Below, in pieces: positions 43,046 to 53,394 of a stretch of DNA of 64,000 bases. The DNA lies in NCBI GenBank assembly GCA_958496175.1, contig OY292276.1, positions 33,562,449 through 33,626,448 of the forward strand, read 5' to 3'. Each line of letters begins with the position of its first letter. Position 1 is the stretch's first letter. Both the position numbers and the translations under genes were made by a program. Source of the DNA: Sisyra terminalis. Lineage: Eukaryota; Arthropoda; Insecta; Neuroptera; Sisyridae. Below the pieces are notes generated by a model that worked only from the letters and a program-made list of their open reading frames with translations, was not told the origin of the DNA and made no database searches.

Positions 43046-45316
43046 TTAATCATCTGTATAGTAATAATATCTTTTAATGTAAAGAAATGGTTGATATGGT
43101 TTATAACTTTTAAAACTTTTTCTTTGCATAATTGGTTCCAAATATGATATTTCAGAAGGGTAATTAAGATCATGGCGATGGTAAATATTATTATTATTAT
43201 TATTATTACTAACGCTAAAAAACTTTTCTGGGTAATATGATTGCAATTTAAGTTGTGGGTTATTGTTTGTATTGAATTGATGATTCATGTACATCGGCGC
43301 TATATATGGCGGTTGTTCATAATTACCGTAATTGATTTGCTCGGATGAGTAATGAGGTGTGAATGAAGACGATGGCAATTGATAAGGTTTCAAATGATAA
43401 TTGATTACTGGCTGGAGATTTGGTTTGAGGAAATCTTCATAAATAATTTGTGATGGAGGAGGAAAGTTAGGTTTTTGTGTGTGTATTGTATTTGAATGGT
43501 AAGTGGATTGGTGAGGATGTGAAACAGTAGGTGGATGAGGGTGAGGACAAAAATGAGCCGAATTTTTGTAGTTTGTATTGAATGAAGGTTTGTAAGTAGG
43601 TATTGATGGAGTGAAATGTGTATTTTGAGGTTTTTCAAATTTTGGAACTTTGTAAATGTTGGAGGATACGGGATTGTATTGATGTTTTACTTTTACCGAA
43701 TTTGCAGAGTTTGTATTATGTTTATATGAAGGAAAGTTGGGATTTCCCGTTAAATATTCGGGGACTTCTCCTTGGTTATATTTAGCAGGATGTTTTTGTT
43801 GGCTGGCGGTCTTTTCAAAAGACGGATGATTAATTGAATGTATATTTTTAATTGAAGTTGTTTGATGAAGTTCTTGTTGTTTTGGGTAGTTATTTTTAAA
43901 TCCCGTATACGGAAGCAGTTTTGTGTTTTCGTCTTCCAATTCAAACACTTGATTTGAAGTGGGCGTTAATGATTGATCTGGATGAGTAGTGAACTTTCCA
44001 TGTCCTTTTCCATCGGAATTGTTATACAAATAGGAACTTTTAACTTCGTGAGATTTACCCCTCAAATCTTCATTATCTGAGTGAGCTTGATGCAAATCCT
44101 CGGACCTTAAATAAAATACATTAATTGTTTTGAATTTCAAAGCTATCTGCAGAAAAAGTTTTGAATTTTTTTAAATGTCAAAAAAATGAAAATAATTTTT
44201 TCAAAACTGGTAAATTTTTTGTAAATTTTTATTAAAAAGTAAAAAGATGTCATGCGCCTGTGGTCCCAAATGTAAATGTGGAAACTGTCCTGGTAGAAAA
44301 AGTACGGGTGGAGGCGGTGGTGGTGGTGGTGGTTTTGAATTTGAAAAATCGTTGAAACAATGCACTTGTGCGAAATGTGAATGCCCGTCATGTCCAACTA
44401 AGGGTGCAGGTGCAAGTAGTGGAGGTGGTGGCGGTGGAGGTTTTGACTTTCAAACGTCTGTTAAGCCATGTACTTGCAAGCCTGAATGTAAGTGTGAATC
44501 ATGTCCATCGAAAGCACAAGGAGGAACTGAGGGAGGTGGCGGAAAATTTCCATTTGAAAACTTAAAGCAATGTACATGTCCACCTCCATGTCAATGCGAT
44601 GCATGTCCAGGAAAGAAATGAAATTATACGAAGAAATAAATTCCACACCTTTTACATTTGAAACTGCACAAAACTCAATAAAATCTTTACGTTTTTATTC
44701 TCTATAATTTTACTGTAATTTTTTAATCGACTTTAAAGTTTCACATCAAATTTACTTCAATATTAAAAAAATAAAATTTCTTTATATTAAACTTTACACT
44801 TGAGCATTTCAATCGGATTATTTACAATAGTATTGTACGGGGTTAATGTTTCAAACTCTTTGAGATAAAGCATGCTAATTTGCAGAGAAATATTTAATAC
44901 GACATTCACTTAGAGCTTTCTACTGTATTTTGTAATCAGAAAAAAAAATCATTTGTGTTTATCATTCCAGCAAAAACACAAACAGCTTAAATCGCTTTAA
45001 ATATTTAAAGTTTCACTTACGCAAATCGAAAATTCCCATGGGAATTATAAACAGTTTCATAGTATGGAATATTTGCATCCGTAGTTTTAACTGGTCTTCC
45101 ATGATGACCAAACTCGCTTTTAATCCTAGAATGATTTTCGTCTATTTGAGGCAAATATGAGTTAGTTATGTGTCCCGAAAAACAAGTTTTACAGTGAAGT
45201 ACAATTAAAATCTACGAACACATTTAAATTAGTATTTCCCTTAAAAAACATTCAGACATTTTTCAACTTACACAAACAAATAACCATTTTTTTGGTAAAT
45301 TACTTCTACACGTCAT
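43046..45316 (-). CDS. Secreted His/Pro/Asn/Tyr-rich protein, three exons
   Basis: Exons on the minus strand: 45316-45272, 45211-45021, 44105-43046, all GT-AG, encoding 431 residues. The first two exons encode a signal peptide (KKWLFVCILIVLHC core, after an N-terminal MTCRSNLP). The rest is low-complexity and hydrophilic: many His-Pro, Tyr-Lys-Pro and Asn-Asn segments, an FCPHPHPPTVSHPHQ patch, and an SVSNNNNNNN run from a TTA trinucleotide repeat. It ends RYYYYTDD. No known domain is recognisable. Composition suggests a cuticle, eggshell, silk or salivary structural protein. Exon 3 continuity over 1 kb of biased composition and clean splice signals support a real gene. Intron 2 (44106-45020) hosts another gene on the opposite strand. 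Confidence 0.72.
44247..44621 (+). CDS. Cys/Gly-rich metallothionein-like protein nested in an antisense intron
   Basis: A single-exon frame of 124 residues starts MSCACGPKCKCGNCPG. It holds four Cys modules, each C-x-C-x(2-3)-C-x-C-x2-C (residues 3-14, about 46-56, 82-93 and 111-121), with 20 Cys in all and few hydrophobic residues. Modules are separated by glycine-rich spacers (runs of up to nine Gly) plus F-E/D-F motifs (FEFEKS, FDFQTS, FPFEN). CxC and CxxC density and lack of secretion signal fit a metal-binding cytosolic protein of metallothionein type, but the glycine spacers and the repeat layout are unlike the short arthropod metallothioneins I know. The gene lies within intron 2 of the antisense secreted-protein gene. 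The regular repeat and in-frame spacer argue that it is translated. A long noncoding alternative seems less likely. Confidence 0.72.
   Translation: MSCACGPKCKCGNCPGRKSTGGGGGGGGGFEFEKSLKQCTCAKCECPSCPTKGAGASSGGGGGGGFDFQTSVKPCTCKPECKCESCPSKAQGGTEGGGGKFPFENLKQCTCPPPCQCDACPGKK
44677..44682 (+). terminator. Poly(A) signal of metallothionein-like gene
   Basis: AATAAA 56 bases after the stop at 44621; a second AATAAA lies near 44634. Confidence 0.65.
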
Positions 45317-45969
45317 ATTAGCTCTTTCGTATTTTGATATAAACTGATTCAACTGGTTAACCATCCGTATTTTTATACGAAAATTATTAATTTAATCTTT
45401 TCAAACTGTTCATTTTGTTAATGATTCCAAGTTTAAACGTTAAACCATAATCCGTTATTTAATTCAAATTAAATTAAAAGTAAACTATATTGTGCTCATT
45501 GATTTTTTTTGTTAGGTAGCCTATATGCTATCGACAGACTTCTTTTTTCGGTAAAGTAAACTAACAATATAAAATGATGATGATTGATATTTATCACACA
45601 AATGAATTAAATGAAAATGTATTGATCAATTTATGTAAGAATATCTTAAAAGATAGTACGAGTATATGTATACTCATATATATTTTTTTTGTGTAACACA
45701 ACTAAATCATTCATTATTAAAAGATGTTGGTCACTTTTACTACTTAATTTGAGAACATTTAAAAAAAGTTAACAAACTGGAAAAATTTATGAACTAGAAG
45801 AACTCGTTGTGGTATTTTTGTAATGCATAAAACGTTAAAAAGTATTGATTGGTTTTTAAGTTTGATAAAAAGGGTCTTAATTTTGGTGACAAAACGTTAT
45901 AGAAGTTATATTTTTACAAATATTTATTATGAGCATTACCTATTCATAGCCACGAATTCAAATGAATAT
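45317..45969. other. Upstream region of secreted-protein gene; no other gene seen
   Basis: AT-rich. A minus-strand promoter is expected near 45340-45400; ATACGGATGG-like sequence is present, but no firm TATA box. Confidence 0.35.
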
Positions 45970-46345
45970 TGTAACAGAAAAGGACGATGTATGTCTCTCT
46001 CTTTGTGCCATGCCGGCACGCGATTGGCTGAGTGACCTCTTTCTCTCTCCCACCAATGCGAATGCACATATAGATTATTCGAGAAACGTCTAGTAAGTGA
46101 TAGAACATTAGCAGAACAAGAGACAATTCTGTATCGAAGTTCAGTTTGAATTTGCGTTACAACAAAGAATTACAAAGCGATTATTATTGTGATTTCGATT
46201 AAAAGTGATTATTGTCTTTTAAGTGATTGTTTTGACAAGTGTTTTAATAAAGTGATTGTGAAGTGTGAAAGTGACTATTTATTTTCAAAGAAATTAAAAG
46301 AACTATTAACGCGAACTCAATAAAGTTTTAAGACGTCACGTTACA
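45970..46345 (+). repeat. Solo LTR (376 bp) with 4-bp target duplication
   Basis: It starts TGTAACAGAAAAGG and ends CACGTTACA, giving the perfect inverted tips TGTAAC/GTTACA. ATAT flanks both sides (45966-45969, 46346-46349). AATAAA lies near 46319, and the right third is rich in AAGTGATT repeats. It has no similarity to the Pao LTR. It probably derives from a gypsy-type element by LTR recombination. Strand is assumed from the AATAAA. Confidence 0.85.
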
Positions 46346-47140
46346 ATATATAGCTTTACTGAAATTGTTCAAAAATTATTATTACATAATCGTAAAAACT
46401 TACGTTCCTTGTTAAAGTAAGGCGTTTAAAATTTAAAAGTTTTTAAATGCCTTATAATTCGGTGGTTTTCGATTGCAATGCAAAATATCATAGAACTAGT
46501 GCCTGATATAGTAAAGGGTTGTTTTCTTAACATAAAATTAAAACACTATTTATTTTAACAAATTTTAATTTTGAGTTAATGATACAAACACACTCAATAC
46601 CTATCATCACTTTTTTAACTCCAAGTTTGCAAATTTTTAATGCCAAATTAGTTAAAATTAATTAATGACAACAAAATACCTGAAAGTCATATTTTGAACA
46701 TCATTTGAGACTTCAATTATTTTACCATTTAGAAAATGTTGAAGAAATTGAACTCATATAAATCTTTGAGCACTCCTACCTAAAAGAAAAGACTTTCCAA
46801 GTTGAGTAGTGAGAGGTAGTGAGTGGTTTGAAGTGAATTAGAGCTGGTATGCCACAATGAAGTATCCTTGGACCCCTGCTGTATATAGCATACACGACTG
46901 ATCTTGCGACTATCAAAGGAGTAATCACGGCTACTTATGCTGACGACACTGCAAATAATGCACTGGCGGCAGTAGGAAATGATCCTACGGAGGCTTCTAA
47001 CAAACTCCAGCGAGCTCTAACAGAGTATTGCAGGTGGACTGATAAGTGGAAAATAACTATTAATGAAAAGAAGTCAGTCCATGTTACTTTCACTACCAGA
47101 AAACAGTGTTGCCCGTCAGTAATGCTCAATAATACAGAGG

Positions 47141-47845
47141 GGTCAGTCTAGCACTGGTCGCTTGATTATATTTTTTAATTCTGATTTTTTTTGCGAACAC
47201 CCCAACATGTTGGTAGTTCAAATTCATCATTATTTTAATTTCATTGTTTTTAGTTTTCCATATTAGTTTTACATTTTCGCACTTTTAAGGGTTTGCGGAA
47301 GCTTGATTATCTCAAGCCCTATTTGTCCTATCAAAATGAAATCAACGGTACGTACATATATTATTAGCTTTCAGGAAGAAGTATATGTTTTAAATTTAAG
47401 ATATGAATAACAGCTAGCCCAGAGTATATGTTGTTTTGTGTAAGTATATGTCAAGTATATGTCACATATTAAATGGTTAAATACATTATATTCACCTACT
47501 GAAGTATGCATTATTTTGAAATTTTGTGCTTGCAATACCTCTGCTCCTAGTCAAATCTCAAACTCCAAATTTTAGGTGCATAATACTATACTACCATACA
47601 TATACTAACCTTATAGCGTATATTTTTATGAACACTCTGTTTTTTGTTTCATTTTGATAGGACAAATAGGGCCTGAGATAATCAAGTTTCCGCAAACCCT
47701 TAAAAGTGCGAAAATGTAAAACTAAAAACAATAAAATTAAAATAATGATGAATTTGAACTACCAACATGTTGAGGTGATAACACAAAAAAAAATATTTTC
47801 TTTTAAAATGGTCAAGCAGCCATTTCATTTATTTTTGGACTGACC
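47141..47845. mobile_element. Non-autonomous DNA transposon, ~260-bp TIRs, 6-bp TSD
   Basis: Ends are GGTCAGTC and GACTGACC. The arms include CAACATGTTGGTAGTTCAAA and TTTTCGCACTTTTAAGGGTT, repeated inverted near the right side. CAGAGG is duplicated on both flanks (47135-47140 and 47846-47851). The interior is non-coding. Long arms with a small loop are a foldback-type structure. Confidence 0.92.
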
Positions 47846-48343
47846 CAGAGGTATCCCAAGCGGATCATGTCAAGTATTTGGGAATGTACCCGGATAGACG
47901 GTTAGCTTGAGCAAAACACATTAAAAAAAGAAAGCAGCTTAACAAGAAATACGGAAAGTTGTATTAGTTGATTGGTCACAAGTCACAGTTGATCATAAAA
48001 AACAAATTGGTTCAGTACAAAACAAAAATAAAACCAATTTGGACCTATGGAGTGGAACTTTGGGGCACAGCATCCAATTCAAACGTGGAAATAATACAAA
48101 AATTTCAATCCATGGTTCTGCGGACAATAATCGGTGAACGATGGTATATAGATAATGTAAAAATCCACGACGATCTACAGGTAGTACATGTGAAGGATGT
48201 GATCACTTGGAAAGCCTATTAAACTAAACTTAATGATCATCCAAACCACCTTGCCTTGAACCTGCTTGATAACAGTGCGGATGTTAAGCGTCTCAAAATA
48301 GTATCGATACTTGACCTGACATACCGATTTTAATGATATTAAT

Positions 48344-48946
48344 TGCTGTGTTGCATGGCTTTAATCTTAAGCTAAATGGTCATCATAAAACACTGTCGCC
48401 AAGTCTACCATATATTTAAATAATCTTATAATAATTAATAATTTGCAAAACATTGTAAAAGTGAGGACAAACCCTCACTTATCCTTGTTATAAAACCTGC
48501 CGCCATCCTCAATAAACTTAATCCCTGTTCAAAGCATCCTACCGCCACAAGAAAAGGTACAATTCAACCACTTCTTCAATCCTCATTACCACATCTTCCC
48601 GCCAAAATAATCTACATCCCCCTTAATCTGAATGTACCAATCCTGTAACACTTCTTCCTATCATCCAAAATTTATCCTTAAGGTCCAACCTCCCGAAAAA
48701 GGTATAAAAACCAAAAAATGTTGTCATTCACATATAGTTGATATAGTTGTTTTTCCAACATGTAGTTGACATATTTCATAAAGTTGTTATTCTAAGACAT
48801 ATCGTCAAAACTTGTATATTTTACAATAAACATTATTGTTATTATATATAAAAACATTTTATTATTGCTTTATGCAATTTTTTCGTTGAAAACCACAACC
48901 TGGTTTTTAATACAATATCTGAGGCAAAACAGTCGCGGATCGTACA
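48344..48946 (+). repeat. Solo BEL/Pao LTR
   Basis: About 603 bp, almost identical to the LTR at 22375-22972 (same TGCTGTG start and GGATCGTACA end, a few small indels such as one of four bases near 48379). TTAAT and TTAGT flank it, a one-mismatch candidate duplication. Confidence 0.9.
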
Positions 48947-49183
48947 TTAGTTGTTAGTGATATTACATTTAAAAATACTATTTATACTATAATTATACTT
49001 AGAATACTATTATTGTTGTTTTACTGTAATTTTTAATGTTAATTGTGTCATTAGATACAACTAATCCACGAGTGTTGTAAGTGTGACACATTGCAATCAT
49101 TGCCAAGAGGCAGTTGGTGCAAAAACAAAATTTGTAAATAAAAAAAATCTTTGAGCACAACTCTGGACGATTATAGTTAGGGT

Positions 49184-49590
49184 TGCCACTACTTTTTTGT
49201 TCAATTAAACTTTAAATTAGGTATATTAGTTATTGAGGGAAGAAAAAAAGTACATTTTAACAAAATAAAGTACGATTTATTTTACTTTGTCATTTTTCTT
49301 AAAAATATATTTTGATTTACTTTTAGCAACTTTTATCGAGTAATTATCACTGTGAAGCACCTGTACAGCATCTTTACAGTCTATATTTAAATTAATTTTT
49401 ATTTTAATTTTACAAAAAAGTTCCTACAATAAACCTTTTTTGCATAATATACGGAAAATGAATCCCAGAAAAATTAAACCGTGTGAAGATAAAGTATTTT
49501 CGCGTACTTTATGTTTCTTATAAAGTTTAGATAAAGTATAGAGTACAATTATTACAATTATATTAAAGTACGGGTGGCACTCCAAATTGT
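49184..49590. mobile_element. Possible MITE with AGGGTTGCCAC/GTGGCAC-type ends
   Basis: GGGTTGCCACTACTTT at the left and, inverted on the right, AGTGCCACCCGTACTTT, both with nearby AAAGTAC repeats. Ends are imperfect, so the limits are approximate. Confidence 0.45.
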
Positions 49591-49599
49591 GGTGGATAA

Positions 49600-51790
49600 G
49601 GTAATATCGCACACCCTTAGTTTATTTTTTGGAGTTATACTTCTTTGGGCGCAGCATTACAGAGAAAAAATAAATTTGCTAAGGAAGTCGGTTACGAATG
49701 TTTCTAACGGAAATTAACTTGGACTGTTAAGTTCACTGAAGTACACGATTCTAGATTCAACTTAACTAAATCCAACTGCGCATATGTTCATTGGGTTAGC
49801 TTTTCTTATATGGAAAATATGACCCATGTCCACTTCGCGACAATAAAAAGGTTTTTTCAAACCAAAAGTAGCCCTTAAGGGGTGAAATTTTGTGAATAAG
49901 CTTTCTTTTTGGTTTTGACGAATAAATTAATCTTTTAAAAACTAAGCAATTTTTTGAATTTATAACTGGTTTAAAATGAAAAAAAATATATATCAATATA
50001 ATAATAATTAAATGTCGGTATGTATGTCGGCAAAGACAAAGAACAAAGAATGTAAACATAAACGTGAGAGTGAAAACCAAATATAATAATCATTGTCTCA
50101 AATTTGAACTAACTGATTGTTGTTATTACTTCCTGATGTTGATTTCATTCGAAAGTGTATGTGTGGTTAACAGAAACAAGTAAAATGCAAGCGCTTATTG
50201 TGTAGACCCTTAATCCCCATAAATACTAGATTTTTACAAAAAAGTATAACTTCTTACGTGCATCCATTAGTACACTCTCCTTTTTTCTGAGATTTTATTT
50301 TGCAGAGGAGCTTTGTACAATCATATAGAAGAATAAAGCTTTCTCTGTGAACAGTTTTTGGGCACTTCATGTTTAAAATTTTTACCATTCTTGGTTGGTA
50401 CGAGTTGGTGAACATGAAAATTGTTGAAGTTCAGTTCAAAAAAACTCATTTGGCCTTAATGAACATCTACTGCACATATATTGAAAATATTTTTGGTAGC
50501 AACTTTGAGTAACTATCCTGTAAAATTCGAAGAATATTCAATACAAAATCTGTAATACATCGTATATTGGTCAAACCATTTCATTATCAATTTCAGAATA
50601 ATAAATATTTAAATGCCTTATGAATTAACAAGTCATTGTAATCATAAAATGTACCTAATACAACTTATAATTATAATTACAAAAAAATACTTATATTTTT
50701 CAAACCATTAAATAGAAATTAAATATCTATAGGTTCCGAAATGACATAACTTTGCGCTCCCCTTAATATCAATATTTCATTTAAGTTTGGAACCCATAAG
50801 TTTTCAGGAAATGAAAGAAAAACAATGACAACACTTAGTTTACTCGAAAGTTAGTTAGAAGTGTAGTTGTTTAATCGGAAAGCTTCTAAACTCATCAACT
50901 AGCAGCGGTTTCAATACAATTGACGCTTTAGCGTAATAAACATTCAAAGATTTCTGAGTAGTGAAGTTTTTCTCTTGTAAGGAGAAAATATTTTTAAAAA
51001 AAAGTTATAATTGATGTTATCTTTATTAATGACAAAGTGATTATTTTAATAAACGAGACAAAAAAGTTTCTGTTATCAAATATTGAAAAAAGAAGCTTTT
51101 TTTACAGATATTATCATTGAAGTTTGAAAATATTGAAATAAATAATATATGTAAAAAAAAAACAATAAATAGCTTTTTTACGATTATTTTACTTTAGTAA
51201 ACGTCGAAATCCAGTTATGTCCCCTGACAATCAACATCAGTTTTTCATACTAAAATTGCAAATGTAACGGAAAAAAAAATGAATTCAATTGAATTCTAAC
51301 AACTGTAGTTCCCACAAGCTCGATCCATTCCTTATATTTAATCAGAATGTAAAAACAAAAGCGATTTTAAATTTAACTTTTTATGACCTTAGTTTCTTGA
51401 ATTTTTAGAAAATAGAGTACAAAGATTTCAATTCTTTTGGGAATAAAGCAGGATTGTACAATCACATATGATTAATTTTGTGATAAATATAAAACCCAGT
51501 ATTTGTTAATAAGTCGTATAAAACTATTGACGTGTCTTTGAAAAAAAAGACAACGATTTTTGCTTACATTATATCACATTATATTTAAAATGTTCTTAAA
51601 TGTTTTTTTTTTCTATTTTAAATATGATATAATATCTTATTTTACTTAAGTATGTACCTATTTTAATATATTGTTAAGGTTTTACAACAAAGATTATAAT
51701 AATTCAATATATGAATTTATCCCTTTGTTATCTTTCCATCAAAGATTTTTTTTTATTTAATTTATTTATTGCCATCTATATACATATATA
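49600..51790. other. AT-rich stretch, no gene seen
   Basis: Contains a repeat motif (AAGTATAACTTCTTACGTGC, about 50242) shared with 3515-3545. Otherwise nothing is supportable. Confidence 0.45.
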
Positions 51791-51796
51791 CATTAT

Positions 51797-51840
51797 GCTT
51801 CTTATCTCGTTCGAATAGAGCTTTATAGTTTACTACGTAG
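51797..51840 (+). repeat. DIRS left inverted terminal repeat
   Basis: GCTTCTTATCTCGTTCGAAT and onwards to CTACGTAG; the mate is at 56194-56237 in inverse orientation. A partial third copy (TATCTCGTTCGAATAGAGCT) lies at 56255-56275. Confidence 0.93.
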
Positions 51841-51931
51841 TACCGTCTTAGTCCGCTAGGTGTCACCACAATCTTCAGCCAAAAATTGAATCTAACCTCC
51901 AATCTGCCTTCCCGTCACCCATGTACTCATA
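51841..51931 (+). repeat. 91-bp perfect inverted repeat, left copy
   Basis: TACCGTCTTAGTCCGCTAGG to ATGTACTCATA. The identical sequence lies inverted at 56396-56486, outside the right DIRS repeat, in the 3' region of a Jockey element. See the findings. Confidence 0.95.
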
Positions 51932-52025
51932 ACGTTTTTTGTGCGTGAAGTGAAGCCACGTGTTCAGTGTTTTCGAGAGAAACAATTAAATTTTAAAAAA
52001 CGAAATTAAATTTTACTATCTCACG

Positions 52026-53384
52026 ATGGGTAAAAACTCCAAGAAAAGAGATCGTTCATCATCCATAGACAAATTACAAAGGAAAATTTGAAGATATGAG
52101 GAAAAATTGGAATAGTGTCAACAGGACACGGATAATGCCAGTGTCAACAATGAACCGGCGGAATATTTAATTGAAGAAAAAGGTAAGAAAATCTTTTCTC
52201 TGCTTTGTAGTTGTGAACAAATTAGTCGAAATGACAAAATTGGCGGTGAGCTCACACGAGAGGTGAGACGTACCCGTACATTCTGACTAGGTTATACATA
52301 AAAATATCCCTGTAACCACAGGTTATGTACGTAATTTTATGCGACTTTTTTAATGGCAGCGTATAACCTAGATCTATTTGCTTTTCCAATGTTCGATGTC
52401 GACAGTCAAGGCGAATCGCCTAATTCTTTATTTGAAAATAAAGAAAATGACAAGACACTAGAGAACCTGGAAAAGACAGAGGAGACGAAGGACAAGGACT
52501 TCGCCGACCTCGACAACGTCATACTCGAAATTCTCGGGGACGGAAAGTTATCAACGGATGAAGGCTAGTTTGTATTTCATCCAAAATTGGCGGAAGTATG
52601 GAAAAAAGTACTTGCCGAAGGACTCAGCAAAGACAGCAAGGTCAGTCTTTTGAAGTTATACCCCCATAAAGGGAACTGTCCAATTGGGATACCAAAACTG
52701 AACCCAGAGATCGAAACATCGGTCAACGGCACAATAAAGCGGCGCGATAAATATCAAGCTGACGAACAAGACCTCTGCGGTGCAAGTCTTTCATCCCTTG
52801 GTAAAGCAATAACCATGTTTCTCAATGAAGAAAAAGAGGTAATTGATAAAAAAGAATTGTTAACTGCTTTAACGGATTCAGGAAAGCTTATGTTTGAGCA
52901 ATTTCAAATGTTATCTAAGGCAAGAAAAGCGTTTATCTACCCTGGGTTGGATAAAAAAGTGAAGTCTGTTTTGGAAAAATCAGAAACTGATGAATTCCTA
53001 TTCGGTTCAGGACTCTCGAATCGAGTAAAAGCAGCAAAGTCGGTGGAGAAGGTTGGGCTGGCGCTAAAAACCACGGTGGTTGAGAAAAAGCCGTACGCCA
53101 AATCTCAGTCGAGTTTAAACTGGAAGGGCCCGTCTGTAAGCCACCAATCAGCCACAGACGGGTTACAATCGACGAGCAACTCCGAGAGGGCTCCATTTCA
53201 ACAAGGTTCAGGAGAGGTATCGAACGAACCCAGCGCAATCTCAGAGCCGGCTGACAAGTCAGCACTTGAACAACAAATCGACGAAGTAAACCAGGTAGGT
53301 CAAATCGCAGGACGATTAAGATACTTCATATCAGCCTGGTCCCAAATCACATCGGACAAATTTATCTTAAATAGTATTTCGTGA
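52026..53384 (+). pseudogene. DIRS gag-like ORF1
   Basis: ATG 52026 starts MGKNSKKRDRSSSIDKLQRK, broken by TGA and TAG soon after. The same frame is open from ATG 52353 with one TAG at 52566-52568 and then continues to 53384. A GTAAGA near 52182 and an AG near 52320 could mark an intron, since the two halves are separated by a non-coding stretch. The main part is hydrophilic with Lys/Glu-rich helices (LEILGDGK, EVWKKVLAEGL) and a Ser/Gln-rich tail. No zinc knuckle is seen. Confidence 0.75.
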
Positions 53385-53394
53385 TACAAACTGC

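Larger units (their letters stand above)
46740..49150 (+). pseudogene. Jockey element 3' half with two nested insertions
   Basis: RT palm: RAGMPQ, SILGPLLYIAY and catalytic YADD near 46940, then KLQRALTEYCRWTDKWKITI to 47130. After the insertion at 47141-47845 the frame resumes with SQADHVKYLGM (47852) and IKPIWTYGVELWGTASNSNV (about 48020), ending near 48335. A solo Pao LTR (48344-48946) then interrupts the 3' UTR, which ends with an A-rich tail (TTTGTAAATAAAAAAAA) near 49150. A few stops lie in the coding part. Removing the first insert and one copy of its 6-bp duplication rejoins the RT frame exactly. Confidence 0.85.

Noticed and set aside
43405..43638. Leu/Ile/His-rich ORF as a separate membrane protein
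   Set aside because: It is an out-of-frame shadow of exon 3 of the His/Pro/Asn-rich gene.
44461..44646. Minus-strand ORF over the metallothionein-like gene
   Set aside because: Shadow of the Cys-rich plus-strand frame.
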